DNA from: Acetobacter lovaniensis
GTDB taxonomy: Bacteria > Pseudomonadota > Alphaproteobacteria > Acetobacterales > Acetobacteraceae
Direction of reading: 5' to 3'
DNA: 64,000 bases
NCBI RefSeq assembly: GCF_014207635.1
Contig: NZ_JACHIE010000003.1
Location: forward strand, 171,946 to 235,945
Shown here: positions 40,571 through 50,458 of the stretch, one piece after another
Layout: each line of letters starts with the position of its first letter
Position numbering within the stretch: the stretch's first letter is position 1
Position numbers and translations under genes: made by a program
Notes under the pieces: model-generated
Databases searched by the model: none
The model's input: only the letters and a program-made list of their open reading frames with translations
Told to the model about the DNA's origin: nothing

Positions 40571-43165
40571 TCAATCCTCATCAATAGCGCGTTTGGGGAG
40601 CAGGGCTGGCACAAACACCAAAGTCCCCAGAAGCGTACAGGCCAGAGAGAGCAGCAGCAGGCGGCCCATGCTGGCCGTGCCGGGGTGGTGCGAAAGGGCA
40701 AGCGAGCCAAAGGCCGTGCCCGTGGTCAGGGCGGAAAACAGCACGGCCCGTGCGGTGGGGGATGCCAGCGGGAACTGAACCCCATCGCGCCAGTTCATGA
40801 CAAAATAGATGTTGAAGGATACGCCCACACCAAGCAGCAGCGGCAGCGCAATAATATTGGCGAAGTTGAGTGTTTCTGGCAGCAGCACGACCAGAATAAC
40901 CGTCATCAGCGCAGACAGCAGCAGCGGGGCCAGCACAAGCGCCATATCCTTGATCCGGCGCAGGGCGATCATGAGGATAATGGCAATCATGACCACGGCA
41001 GCCCCGGCAGCCTGTTCAAACGCACGCACAATGGAGCGCGCACTTTCCACAATATCCACCGCCGTACCGGCCATGTCAGGCTCAACCTTCTGCAAGGACC
41101 CGACAAACTTGCGCAATGCGCCTGAACTGCTCATCACCCCTTTGGGGTGGACTTCCACAAGGGCGCGGCCATCGGGGAGCAGATAGTCGTTGGCAATGCT
41201 TGGAGGCACGTCATGCAAGGTAACAGGCCCGGCCTGCAACATGCTCCGCAACTGGTCCAGCTCTGGCGGCAGAAACCGTACCAGAGCGGTGTTGGCGGCC
41301 TCAAGTGTCGCATCGGGAGCCGTGGCCAGACGGGCCAGAGCAGCCTGAATCCTACGCAGCGGGTCGTTGGCGGGCAGCTTGTCCTGCACTTCGGCCAGAG
41401 CTTTGGCGGTGCTGGCCGCTGCTGCACGCAGGGCGGCTGCATCTGGCGCAGGTTTGGGGTTTGGCACAATCAGCGTTGGCAGCAGCAGGGAGGCGGCATC
41501 CTGAATAAGGGCAAGTTTTTCAGGCTGCTGCGTCGGCACGTACGAACCAAGCCACATGACATCATGCACATCGGGCAGTTCGCCCAGACGATCGGCCTGT
41601 TTTTCGGCATCGGCCAGAGACGTCACCAGCAGTTCCGCGCTGTAGGGGGATGTCTGCGGGTTGTCGATCAGCAGGCTGAGGGCGCGCATCCCTTCAGAAT
41701 TGGGGTTTTTGGTATGCAGCGGGTCGCCATCAAACTGCAGGGCCGGTACCAGCGCCAGCCCGATAACGGCCACCATGCCAAAAAAAGCCAGCAGCCATTT
41801 GCGATGCTGACGGATTCTGACATCCACCGGCTTCATCCACACATACCCCATGCTGGGGCAGTTGAGCGGCGGATGGCAGATGCACAGTAGCGCAGGCAGC
41901 AAGGTGGTAGTGCAGACAAAGGCCACCAGCATGCCAATACCCGCAATAAGCCCAAGCTGGGCCACACCCAGAAAAGCCGTAGGCGTAAACGCCAGAAAGC
42001 CTGCGGACGTGGCCAGGGAGGCAACCAGAATCTGGTGCCCCGTTTCCTCCCCCGTCATGCGCAGGGCTTCGTACATGCCCTCCTTGCCCGTGGCCGTTGG
42101 CATCTGTGCACGGAAACGGACAGAAAACTGGATGGCAAAATCCACCGCAATCCCCACGAACAGAATGGCGAATGCGACCGAGATCAGGTTAAGCGTACCA
42201 ACCGCCACGGCGGCAAAGCCCGTGGTCAGCAGCAGCCCGACCACCAGCGTGACCACAATAGGCAGCACCACACGCCATGAGCGCACGGCAAGCGTAAGCC
42301 ACAGCGTCACCAGTAGCAAAGACCCCACAAGCCCGGCCACCATGCCTTCGGCCACGGTTGCGAACTCTTCATCATCCAACTGGACCTGCCCGGTCAGGTG
42401 GACCTTGGCGTGACCGCTGCGTACGAATTCAAGGTCCTTGATCGCGGCGCGCATGGCGTCCGTGGCCTCGCCCCCGGGCTGGAAGGAGCCATAATCCAGG
42501 ATGGGCTGGGTCATGACAAACTGGTAGCGCCCGGCAAGGTCAGACAACTGCCCCCCAAGCAGACGCTGCCATGAAAGAGGGGACGCCTGACCATCCGCCG
42601 CTTTTTCCAGCGTATTGGCAAAGCCGGTCAGCGGTGCCTGAAAACCTGCCAGATTGGCCTGCCCGGTCTTGACCCCTTCTGCAATCAGGGAGAGCGCGCC
42701 AAAAAGCCCACGAGCGGAAGGGTCCTGCGCAAGAGCGGACAGGAAGGGCTGCGCGGCAATCGTGTCGTTCAGGATACCCGCCAGAGGTTTGGGCTCCAGA
42801 AACATCAGCCCGTTACGCTCAAGGTACGGGTTGGCATCCGGCCGGTTGGCAAAGGCGAAGTGTTTGTGGTCCGCTGCCAGCTTTTCGGCCAGTTCACGTG
42901 CGGTTTCCTGCCCTTCTTCTGGCAGGTCGGCTTCCACCACCGCGACCAGCAGGTTTTCCTTTTGCGGGAACAGGCGGGCCATTTCATCCGAGCGCTGCTT
43001 CCACTGCAAACGGGGGGAGAGCATTTTGCTCGTATCCGTGGTCACGCCAAGCTGGGTCATGCCCGCATAAACGCCAGCGCCTGACAGCACACAGAAGAGT
43101 GCCACGACCAGCCACGCATGGCGCGCACAAAGGGTGATAAAACGACCTATGGGTGCAAAGAGCAT
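40571..43165 (-). CDS. hpnN: Hopanoid biosynthesis-associated RND transporter HpnN
   Basis: The 864-residue RND/MMPL-type protein has twelve helices in two sets with large periplasmic loops. It starts with MLFAPIGRFITLCARHAWLV and has VGIAVDFAIQFSVRFRAQ and the closing LVFVPALLPKRAIDED. HpnN moves hopanoids to the outer membrane in alphaproteobacteria. Its genetic partner hpnL lies just upstream on the same strand; the cyclase (shc) is not in the window. Confidence 0.88.
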   Translation of the reverse strand: MLFAPIGRFITLCARHAWLVVALFCVLSGAGVYAGMTQLGVTTDTSKMLSPRLQWKQRSDEMARLFPQKENLLVAVVEADLPEEGQETARELAEKLAADHKHFAFANRPDANPYLERNGLMFLEPKPLAGILNDTIAAQPFLSALAQDPSARGLFGALSLIAEGVKTGQANLAGFQAPLTGFANTLEKAADGQASPLSWQRLLGGQLSDLAGRYQFVMTQPILDYGSFQPGGEATDAMRAAIKDLEFVRSGHAKVHLTGQVQLDDEEFATVAEGMVAGLVGSLLLVTLWLTLAVRSWRVVLPIVVTLVVGLLLTTGFAAVAVGTLNLISVAFAILFVGIAVDFAIQFSVRFRAQMPTATGKEGMYEALRMTGEETGHQILVASLATSAGFLAFTPTAFLGVAQLGLIAGIGMLVAFVCTTTLLPALLCICHPPLNCPSMGYVWMKPVDVRIRQHRKWLLAFFGMVAVIGLALVPALQFDGDPLHTKNPNSEGMRALSLLIDNPQTSPYSAELLVTSLADAEKQADRLGELPDVHDVMWLGSYVPTQQPEKLALIQDAASLLLPTLIVPNPKPAPDAAALRAAAASTAKALAEVQDKLPANDPLRRIQAALARLATAPDATLEAANTALVRFLPPELDQLRSMLQAGPVTLHDVPPSIANDYLLPDGRALVEVHPKGVMSSSGALRKFVGSLQKVEPDMAGTAVDIVESARSIVRAFEQAAGAAVVMIAIILMIALRRIKDMALVLAPLLLSALMTVILVVLLPETLNFANIIALPLLLGVGVSFNIYFVMNWRDGVQFPLASPTARAVLFSALTTGTAFGSLALSHHPGTASMGRLLLLSLACTLLGTLVFVPALLPKRAIDED

Positions 43166-43274
43166 GATAAACGACAGGATCCTAGAAAAGTCATGGCGTC
43201 AGGCACAAAACCGCCTTGGTTTGCCCAACCGTTTCGCACGATGCAAGTGACTATCTGCGCAAGCCACTCTTCTT

Positions 43275-44285
43275 TTACCGCCCGGAATGCGGAAAATGGG
43301 ATTTTTCCGGACCATTCCGGTGGTCCGACCATGTGTGCTCCAGCCATTGCCACAGCACCAGTGCAGGCACGCCCCAGGCAATTTCGCGCAGGCGTTTGAT
43401 CAGCGAGAGCGCAATGGCAACGGGCGGGGCAATACCAAACAGCCCGCCGACCACCATATAGCCCCCTTCCGACACACCCAGTGCTCCGGGCACGGCAAAC
43501 CCTGCGGATTTGGCGGCCTCCCCCACACCTTCGATAACAAAACCGGTCGCCAAAGAGCAGTCATGGCCCATAAAATGCAGGATCAGGCAGACTTCCACCG
43601 CCCCCAGTGCCCATGCGGCAAACTGGAGGATCAGGCTGCTCACCGCATTGTTGCGGGTCTTGTACAGCCCCAGCACTTCCTGATGAATCCCGCGAATACC
43701 CTCAACCCCGCCCCAGCCCAGATGAGCGGCAATCCGCTCAAGCAGTTTTTCCACCAGAGCAACGGCGCCAAGCCACTGGCTGGCAAATACGGCTATGCCA
43801 ATAACGGCGAGGACAAGGGCACTTTCAAGCAGCCTGTCGGTCACAGCCGAACGCTGGACCAGAACAAGCAGCAAAAGCAGCCCCGTCACCGTAAACAGAA
43901 CCTGACTGAGCAGTTCAATCGTAAGGTCACAGATTGTCGCCGCTGCCGCGCGGCGCAAACCCAGCCCCCGCCGGGATAGCAGACGGCTGGCCACCACCTC
44001 CCCGCCCACCTGAGCCACGGGGAGCAGGTTGTTCACCCCCTCACGCACACAGCGGAGCATGAAAAAATCACGCAGGGGCAGATGGGGCGGCAGGTCACGG
44101 CGCGCAATCATACGCCATGCCTGAGCAGAGAGCGACACCTGAACGGCATGAAAAACAATGGCGGCAAGGATTCCCCAGCCGCCAGTCATGACAAGCGCAA
44201 AAATGGCCTGCGCGCCAAAGCGCGAGAGCATCCATAACGTCAGCCCCAGCCCCAGAATACCGGCCACAAGAGTGATGCGCTTCAT
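43275..44285 (-). CDS. hpnL: HpnL family membrane protein (LPG synthase TM-like)
   Basis: The 336-residue protein has about eight membrane helices and the lysylphosphatidylglycerol-synthase-like membrane core. Blocks such as REGVNNLLPVAQVGGEVVASRL and GVSEGGYMVVGGLFGIAPP match the HpnL family often found in hopanoid gene sets. A GGAGA site precedes the ATG. It lies 109 bases upstream of hpnN, same strand. Its biochemical role is not known. Confidence 0.83.
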   Translation of the reverse strand: MKRITLVAGILGLGLTLWMLSRFGAQAIFALVMTGGWGILAAIVFHAVQVSLSAQAWRMIARRDLPPHLPLRDFFMLRCVREGVNNLLPVAQVGGEVVASRLLSRRGLGLRRAAAATICDLTIELLSQVLFTVTGLLLLLVLVQRSAVTDRLLESALVLAVIGIAVFASQWLGAVALVEKLLERIAAHLGWGGVEGIRGIHQEVLGLYKTRNNAVSSLILQFAAWALGAVEVCLILHFMGHDCSLATGFVIEGVGEAAKSAGFAVPGALGVSEGGYMVVGGLFGIAPPVAIALSLIKRLREIAWGVPALVLWQWLEHTWSDHRNGPEKSHFPHSGR

Positions 44286-44340
44286 GCAGTCTCCTCATTT
44301 TCATGCCCGATCTGGCGCGTCCTCGGGCATGCCGCTCCTT

Positions 44341-44829
44341 TTATCCCTCCCTGATCTGGCGCAGGAGGGCAAGAGATTCCACACAGGCGGCGGCGGCTTC
44401 ACGCCCTTTATTATGCACATCATCCCCAGAGCGCACAGTTGCCTGTTCTTCCGTGTAGGTTGTGAGAATACCAAACGCCACCGGCACTTCGGTTGCAAGG
44501 CTGGCCTGCACGATGCCCAGAGTGGCCCCAAGGCTGATAAATTCAAAATGCGCGGTATCACCCTTGACCACGCAGCCAAGGCAGACCACCCCTTCATACC
44601 GCCCGGTCTTGGCCAGAGCCTGCGCCAGCAGCGGCATTTCAAACGCGCCGGGGGCTGCAAACACATCGCCTTCAGCCACGGCAATGCCGTGCTCGCCCAG
44701 CCATGCAATGGCGCCATCGCGCAGGCCACCTGTCACCGTCTCATTAAACCGGCTGACAACCAGCGCCAGACGGGGTGCGGGGGAAAGGGCCTTGAGGTCA
44801 GGCAGAGTAACGGGGGAACGTGTACCCAT
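44341..44829 (-). CDS. ribH: 6,7-dimethyl-8-ribityllumazine synthase
   Basis: The 162-residue protein has the lumazine synthase core, with VVSRFNETVTGGLRDGAI, APGAFEMPLLAQALA and VCLGCVVKGDTAHFEFI. It joins 5-amino-6-ribitylaminouracil to dihydroxybutanone phosphate. It lies 53 bases after ribBA on the same strand, at the end of the riboflavin cluster. Confidence 0.97.
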   Translation of the reverse strand: MGTRSPVTLPDLKALSPAPRLALVVSRFNETVTGGLRDGAIAWLGEHGIAVAEGDVFAAPGAFEMPLLAQALAKTGRYEGVVCLGCVVKGDTAHFEFISLGATLGIVQASLATEVPVAFGILTTYTEEQATVRSGDDVHNKGREAAAACVESLALLRQIREG

Positions 44830-44882
44830 AAGTCGTATTATCCTTTTGAATCACTGCGTCTTGAATCTTGAATACAGACTGC

Positions 44883-46223
44883 TCAGGCAGGAACCTTGTG
44901 CATTGCGGAGGACGGTGCATCGCAGCTCAGGTGGTGGCCCATGCGCTTGCGTTTGGCATGCAGGTAGGCACGGTTGAACATGTTGGCCGGAATTTCCAGC
45001 CCCAGTCTTTTACGCACCACAAAGCCCCGGCTTTCCAGTGCCCGAACTTTCTCGGGGTTGTTGGTCAGCAGGTCGAGCTGGCCCACACCAAGGCTGCGCA
45101 GTATGCCCGCCGCCGCCTGCCAGTCGCGCGCATCGGTTGCAAAGCCGAGCCTGTGGTTGGCTTCGACCGTATCCAACCCGGCATCTTGCAATTCGTAGGC
45201 ACGTATCTTGTTCACAAGACCAATGCCGCGCCCTTCATGCCCACGCACGTAAACAAGCACGCCGCATTCAGCCTGCCCGATGGCCTGCAATGCCGCCTGA
45301 AGCTGGGACCCGCAATCGCACCGCAGGGAGCCGAGCGCATCGCCCGTAACACATTCGGAATGCAGGCGCACCAGCGGTACCGGGCCGTTGGGGCGGACAT
45401 CCCCCTTGACCAGCGCGACATGCTCCACGCCTTTTTCATCCCGGAAGGCGTGAATAACCAGCTCATTCCCACCATACACGCTAGGCAGGGCGGCCTTGGC
45501 CAGATCGGGAATGCTCTCTTCCACCACGGGGTCGGCGGCCTGCGCGGGTTGTGGCTCCAGCGGCGCCAGACCATGCGCGCCAATCCATGCCACCAGTTCG
45601 GCAATGGAAATAATGGGCATGTCATGCTGCCGGGCAAACACATCCAGCTGAGGACGGCGGGCCATTGTGCCGTCCTCGTTCAGGATTTCGCAGATCACGG
45701 CGGCGGGTTTGAGCCCGGCAAGACGCAGCAGGTCAATCGAGCCTTCGGTATGGCCAATACGCGCCAGCACACCACCGGGTTCGGCCCGCAGGGGGAAGAT
45801 ATGCCCCGGGGAGGCAATATCCGCCGGTGTGGCCTCATCTGCCGTGGCGACCAGCACGGTCTGGGCACGATCGGCGGCGGAAATGCCGGTGCTGACCCCC
45901 TCACGCGCCTCGATCGACACGGTAAACGCCGTGCCATACTGCGCGGTGTTGTCGCTCTGCCGCACCATCATGGGCAGTTCAAGCTGCTCTACGCGCTCGG
46001 CGGTCAGGGGCAGGCAGACCAGCCCACGGGCATGGGTGATCATGAAGTTCATGGCCTGCGGGGTCATGAATTGTGCCGCCATAACAAGGTCGCCCTCGTT
46101 TTCGCGGTCCTCATCATCCACCATCACAACCATGCGGCCCGCCCGCACGGCATCCAGCGCACGCAGCAGACACTCGGAGGGCTGGAGCGGTGCGGTCTGC
46201 CCCTGTGTCATTTTGCCTGACAT
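44883..46223 (-). CDS. ribBA: Bifunctional DHBP synthase / GTP cyclohydrolase II (RibBA)
   Basis: The 446-residue protein joins RibB ([37 protein letters not shown]) and RibA ([20 protein letters not shown] with zinc cysteines; [20 protein letters not shown]). The first half makes dihydroxybutanone phosphate, the second opens GTP. Both halves look intact. GGAGG precedes the ATG at 46223, which lies inside the ribE end (16-base overlap). Confidence 0.96.
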   Translation of the reverse strand: MSGKMTQGQTAPLQPSECLLRALDAVRAGRMVVMVDDEDRENEGDLVMAAQFMTPQAMNFMITHARGLVCLPLTAERVEQLELPMMVRQSDNTAQYGTAFTVSIEAREGVSTGISAADRAQTVLVATADEATPADIASPGHIFPLRAEPGGVLARIGHTEGSIDLLRLAGLKPAAVICEILNEDGTMARRPQLDVFARQHDMPIISIAELVAWIGAHGLAPLEPQPAQAADPVVEESIPDLAKAALPSVYGGNELVIHAFRDEKGVEHVALVKGDVRPNGPVPLVRLHSECVTGDALGSLRCDCGSQLQAALQAIGQAECGVLVYVRGHEGRGIGLVNKIRAYELQDAGLDTVEANHRLGFATDARDWQAAAGILRSLGVGQLDLLTNNPEKVRALESRGFVVRKRLGLEIPANMFNRAYLHAKRKRMGHHLSCDAPSSAMHKVPA

Positions 46224-46810
46224 TGTGCCTCCACATATTTTGCAATGATATCCACTTCCACATTCACGGCATCCCCCACCCTGAGCGTACCCAGTGTGGT
46301 GTGGTCCCATGTGTGCGGAATGATCATGAGGGCGATGCGGAACTTACCGTCCTGCACCGGCCCCACTTCGTTCAGGGTCAGGCTGATCCCGTCCAGCGCG
46401 ACCGAGCCTTTTTCCACCATGTAGCGGCGCAGCTCGGCGGGAATATCAAATTCCACGCGCCGGGCATCGCCCGAAGGTGTTGCCCCCACAAACCTACCCA
46501 GCCCATCCACATGCCCCTGCACAATATGGCCGGACAGGCGGGTGGACGGCGTTACCGCACGCTCCAGATTAACCCGCGACCCGGCTGCAAGGGAGCCCAG
46601 CATGGTGCGGTCCAGTGTTTCACTGCTGACAAAAAAGCGTACGGGCATATTCTGCGCCGGAGCCACGGCTGTCAGGCAGACACCATTGACGGCAATGCTC
46701 TCGCCCTCGGCCACGTCGGTCAGGCCGGTCTGCACTTCCAGCATAAGGGAGCGCGCACCCTGCTCGACGGCAAGGACCTGACCAAGAGATTCTATAATAC
46801 CGGAAAACAT
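46208..46810 (-). CDS. ribE: Riboflavin synthase, alpha subunit type
   Basis: The 200-residue protein starts [12 protein letters not shown] and repeats the lumazine-binding half twice, with [13 protein letters not shown] and [15 protein letters not shown]. It dismutates two lumazines to riboflavin. AGGAG sits five bases before the ATG. It overlaps ribD by 19 bases and ribBA by 16, so translation is coupled. Confidence 0.96.
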   Translation of the reverse strand: MFSGIIESLGQVLAVEQGARSLMLEVQTGLTDVAEGESIAVNGVCLTAVAPAQNMPVRFFVSSETLDRTMLGSLAAGSRVNLERAVTPSTRLSGHIVQGHVDGLGRFVGATPSGDARRVEFDIPAELRRYMVEKGSVALDGISLTLNEVGPVQDGKFRIALMIIPHTWDHTTLGTLRVGDAVNVEVDIIAKYVEAQCQAK

Positions 46811-47811
46811 GCCTGCTCCTGCGTGCATCGCGCCCATTGCGGAAAAAGGGAAAGGGGGGAAATGTCGTGTCGGGTTGAAACAGAAAAGTGGTCGCACCCC
46901 TGCGCGTCCTGCCGGATATGCAGCCAGTCATCCCACAATCCCTGCGCGCTGATGGCCCGCAACAGGGTGGGACCAGCCTCGACCATCACCCACAGGGCGG
47001 ACGTGCTGGCCAGCACTGCGGGCAGATCGGCGCAGTCGGGGCAGAACAGAACATCAAAGCGCGCCTGTGCCTGCTCCTGCCAGTGTGCGGGCACTTTATT
47101 GGGCGCACCACACACCACCAGCACCCGCCGCCTGTTGGCGTGGTCTGGCACATGCCGCACGGTAAAGGCGGGCAGGTCGGCCTGTATTGTGCCTGTGCCT
47201 GTGACAATACCATCGGTTACGCGCCGCAGGATGTGGGCAAACTCGAGCGATTGCCGGGTTGTAAACGTTGTGCTGCCAACCGGGGGCACCATGTTGCCCT
47301 GTGCATTAACCGCCTGTTTGACCGTAATCCATGGCCGCCCATGCGCCATGCGCCATGCAAACGGGGCCAGCAGAGCCTTGCAGCGCGCCAGACAGGCACC
47401 ACCGTTGGCAGCATGGGCCAGCCACCGCACATCCAGCCCTCTGGCCTGCAAATACGCAGCGCCACCACCGGGCACATGGGGGTTGGGGTCCGCGCAGCCA
47501 ATCCACACCGTCTGCACGGGCGTGGATAAAAGCGCCTCTGTGCATGGCGGGGTGCGACCAGTGTGATTGCACGGCTCCAGTGTAACCACAGCGGTATGTA
47601 TCCGCTCCACCACACCCAGTGCGTGCGCCTGCTCCACAGCAAGACGCTCGGCATGCAATGCGCCTGCCTTGTGGTGGGCGGCAATAACCAGCACTTCCCC
47701 CCGCGCATCCAGCAGCACACACCCCACAGCGGGGTTTGGCGCGGTCTGCCCGGCAAAACGCCATGCTTCGGACACAGCCATATCAAAGGCCGCACCAACA
47801 TGCTCTGGCAT
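46792..47811 (-). CDS. ribD: Bifunctional deaminase/reductase RibD
   Basis: The 339-residue protein has an N-terminal pyrimidine deaminase (GALHAERLAVEQ; LEPCNHTGRTPPCTEAL zinc site) and a C-terminal reductase domain (RPWITVKQAVNAQG). It carries out the second and third steps of riboflavin synthesis. I chose the ATG at 47811 from family alignment; a GTG at 47844 lies directly on an AGG and is less likely. It is the first gene after the FMN riboswitch. Confidence 0.93.
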   Translation of the reverse strand: MPEHVGAAFDMAVSEAWRFAGQTAPNPAVGCVLLDARGEVLVIAAHHKAGALHAERLAVEQAHALGVVERIHTAVVTLEPCNHTGRTPPCTEALLSTPVQTVWIGCADPNPHVPGGGAAYLQARGLDVRWLAHAANGGACLARCKALLAPFAWRMAHGRPWITVKQAVNAQGNMVPPVGSTTFTTRQSLEFAHILRRVTDGIVTGTGTIQADLPAFTVRHVPDHANRRRVLVVCGAPNKVPAHWQEQAQARFDVLFCPDCADLPAVLASTSALWVMVEAGPTLLRAISAQGLWDDWLHIRQDAQGCDHFSVSTRHDISPLSLFPQWARCTQEQACFPVL

Positions 47812-47971
47812 TGTGTGGGGAAAAGGTTGAGAAATGCTGTTCACCCTGATGTCTCTTTTAGTCCATACCTGTTCATGACAGACGGACTCAGGGCGTCAAA
47901 AAGGGTTTCACGCTTTATGCACGCAAGCCGGACTCCGGCTTAACGGACAAAAAACGAGTCTCTCTTTCCCG

Positions 47972-48111
47972 TTCTCTTTCATCCGGACTGTGACCGTCGG
48001 CTCCGGAGTTACACCGGATCTGCTGACCCTGCCGAAGCAGGCGCTCGCGGGCTTGGGGTAGCGCACCACCCCTTTACCGCCGGTAGGGAATTACACCCTG
48101 CCCTGAGAACG
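47972..48111 (-). ncRNA. FMN riboswitch (RFN element)
   Basis: On the minus strand the segment reads GCAGGGTGTAATTCCC, TACCGGCGGTAAAGG, then AGTCCGGATGAAAGAGAAC. These are the conserved blocks of the FMN aptamer. It lies about 160 bases upstream of ribD and should lower expression of ribDE-BA-H when FMN is plentiful. A dyad at 47925-47941 (AAGCCGGA and TCCGGCTT) lies between aptamer and gene and may be part of the switch. Confidence 0.95.
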
Positions 48112-48417
48112 TCACACCCGCACAAAACGGGTGCTCTGTTAATATGATGGCCCCAACCCCCGTGTGTTGCAAGGATAAAACTTTTCACATCTACTTATGC
48201 TCGCTCCGAAGCCACCCAGAAAGCCATTCCCCCTTGCCTAACATTCCGACACTGTTATGAGAGAGGAGAGGCGGCCTTGACCTGAGGCACGGATCAGTCG
48301 GGCAGCTTTTTGCACCCCGAGGAGCAGACAGGGTATTCCCGCGCGCCCCTGTCGTTCCTGCTTTGCGGGTGCATATGCATCATATGTTGGAGTTCTCCCA
48401 AACCCCATGGACCAGCC
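48112..48417 (+). other. Intergenic region between rib operon and bc1 operon
   Basis: No gene is supported in this stretch. It must carry the divergent promoters of the rib operon (minus strand) and the petB operon (plus strand). I could not pick out confident -35/-10 boxes. Confidence 0.4.
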
Positions 48418-49659
48418 ATGACCCAGCCAGACCCGGCCCCCCGGACCACGCTCCCGCCCGCAGCCATGACCGGTCTTGCCGGGTGGGTTGAAGCGCGCCT
48501 GCCCGTTATTTCTGCCTTCCGGGCCGAATATATTGACTTCCGCCTGCCCCGTAACCTGAACGGGTTGTGGAATTTTGGGGCCATCCTGACCGTTGTTCTG
48601 CTGCTTATGCTGGCGACCGGCATTTTTCTGGCCATGAACTACACCCCAACCAGTGCAGGGGCGTTTTTGTCGGTTGAGGCGATAGACCGCCAGCTTGCTG
48701 GCGGGTGGCTGCTCCGGGCCATGCATATGACCGGGGCCAACCTGTTTCTGGCCGCGCTCTATGTGCATCTTTTCCGTGGGTTGTATTATGGCTCCTACAA
48801 GGCTCCGCGGGAGTTGCTGTGGCTGAGCGGGCTTGTGCTGCTGGTTATGGTCATGGCCACCGCCTTTGCCGGTTACATGCTGCCATGGGGCCAGATGTCC
48901 TACTGGGGTGCGGACGTGATTACCAAGGCCGTGGGTGCCGTACCGGGCATTGGTCCCAGCCTTGAACATATTATGACCGGGGGCGACCATCTGGGCGATG
49001 TTTTCGTGCACCGCTTTTTTGTGCTGCATTTCCTGCTTGCTTTTCTGGTCGTTGGGGTTGTGGGGCTGCATGTGACCATTGTGCACGTCAATGGTTCCAA
49101 CAACCCGCTGGGCATTGAACCGCGTACCCCGCGCGACACCGTACCGTTTTACCCCTACTATATCAGCAAGGATCTGGTAGGGCTGATCATATTCGCCATG
49201 GTGTTTGCAGCCCTTATGTTCTTCTGGCCCAACCTGCTGATCGAGGCGGACAATTACACCCCCGCCGACCCCATGCAGACACCGGCCGATATTGAGCCGG
49301 AATGGTATTTTCTGCCGTTTTATGGCCTGCTCCAGTCCGTGCCTTCCAAATTTGGTGGCCTGCTGGCTTCCGCCGCATCGCTGCTGATCCTGTTTGCCCT
49401 GCCCTGGCTGGACCACTCCCCCGTGCGCTCCATGCGCTTCCGCCCGCTCTGCCGTATTGGCCTGTTCGGGCTGGTCGCCGCATTTATTCTGCTGGCCGTT
49501 GCTGGCAAGCACCATGCACAGGGCGGATGGCTGATTGTGGCGCGTCTGGCGGGCCTTTATTACTTCAGCTACTTTGTGGTGCTGCTCCCCCTTGCCTCAC
49601 GCAAGGAAAAAACGCGCCCCCTCCCCACCTCCATAGCCGCTGCGGAAGGAGATCAGTGA
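48418..49659 (+). CDS. petB: Ubiquinol-cytochrome c reductase, cytochrome b subunit
   Basis: The 413-residue protein has about eight helices. Two pairs of haem-ligand histidines are spaced 14 apart (HMTGANLFLAALYVH and HFLLAFLVVGVVGLH), and the Qo motif reads PEWYFLPFYG. It is the core of complex III. I use the ATG at 48418 because upstream sequence is not helical or conserved; the ribosome site is weak. The stop shares one base with the start of the c1 gene. Confidence 0.96.
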   Translation: MTQPDPAPRTTLPPAAMTGLAGWVEARLPVISAFRAEYIDFRLPRNLNGLWNFGAILTVVLLLMLATGIFLAMNYTPTSAGAFLSVEAIDRQLAGGWLLRAMHMTGANLFLAALYVHLFRGLYYGSYKAPRELLWLSGLVLLVMVMATAFAGYMLPWGQMSYWGADVITKAVGAVPGIGPSLEHIMTGGDHLGDVFVHRFFVLHFLLAFLVVGVVGLHVTIVHVNGSNNPLGIEPRTPRDTVPFYPYYISKDLVGLIIFAMVFAALMFFWPNLLIEADNYTPADPMQTPADIEPEWYFLPFYGLLQSVPSKFGGLLASAASLLILFALPWLDHSPVRSMRFRPLCRIGLFGLVAAFILLAVAGKHHAQGGWLIVARLAGLYYFSYFVVLLPLASRKEKTRPLPTSIAAAEGDQ

Positions 49660-50435
49660 TGCAGGGTTCTTTTTCCCGACCTGCCGCTGGCCTGCTGCTG
49701 GCACTTGGCCTGTCTGGTGTCGCACTGGCTCACGAACCGGACAAAACACCGCCGCATCAGGCATGGAGCTTTGAAGGGCCACTGGGCCAGTATGACCAGC
49801 CCAGCCTGCAACGCGGCTTTCTGGTGTTCCAGCGCGTCTGCTCCACATGCCACGGCATGCGCAATCTGACCTATAACGATCTGGCAGGCATTGGCCTGAC
49901 CCGCCAGCAGATTGAAGAAACCGCAAAAGCCAAACCGCAGCCCGGCACACCGGACGCGATGGGCCAGCCCACCACGCGCCCCGGCTTGCCCGATGACCAC
50001 CTGAACTCCCCCTTCCCCAGCGATGCGGCGGCCGCGGCCATGATGGGCGGCGTAGCCCCGCCCGATCAGTCCCGCCTTGCCATGACCCATCCGGGCGGGC
50101 CGGACTGGCTGTACGCGTTCCTGACCGGCTACCGCATGCCCCCGCCAGCCGATGCCCCCATGGTACCCGGCAAGTTTTATAATGATTGGGTCGCAGGCCA
50201 CATGATTGGCATGCCGCCTCCGCTCATGAACGGCATGATCCAGTACCCCGACGGCACCCCTGCCACGGTGGAACAGCAGGCCCGCGACATGACCACTTTT
50301 CTGGTCTGGGCGTCCGATCCGCATCGCAATGACCGCCACAGCATTGGCAAGGCCGTTATGATCTATCTGGCCGCGCTGCTTGCACTGGCCATTGCATGGA
50401 AGCGCAAAATCTGGAAACGCCTGAAAACGCAGTGA
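49659..50435 (+). CDS. petC: Cytochrome c1
   Basis: The 258-residue protein has a signal peptide (AAGLLLALGLSGVALA), the haem site CSTCH (Cys61, Cys64, His65), a long Pro/Met-rich loop region, and a C-terminal membrane anchor (AVMIYLAALLALAIAW). It passes electrons from the Rieske protein to a soluble cytochrome. AAGGAG lies seven bases before the ATG. Confidence 0.95.
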   Translation: MQGSFSRPAAGLLLALGLSGVALAHEPDKTPPHQAWSFEGPLGQYDQPSLQRGFLVFQRVCSTCHGMRNLTYNDLAGIGLTRQQIEETAKAKPQPGTPDAMGQPTTRPGLPDDHLNSPFPSDAAAAAMMGGVAPPDQSRLAMTHPGGPDWLYAFLTGYRMPPPADAPMVPGKFYNDWVAGHMIGMPPPLMNGMIQYPDGTPATVEQQARDMTTFLVWASDPHRNDRHSIGKAVMIYLAALLALAIAWKRKIWKRLKTQ

Positions 50436-50458
50436 AGAGCAGAAAGCACGCAAGCACC

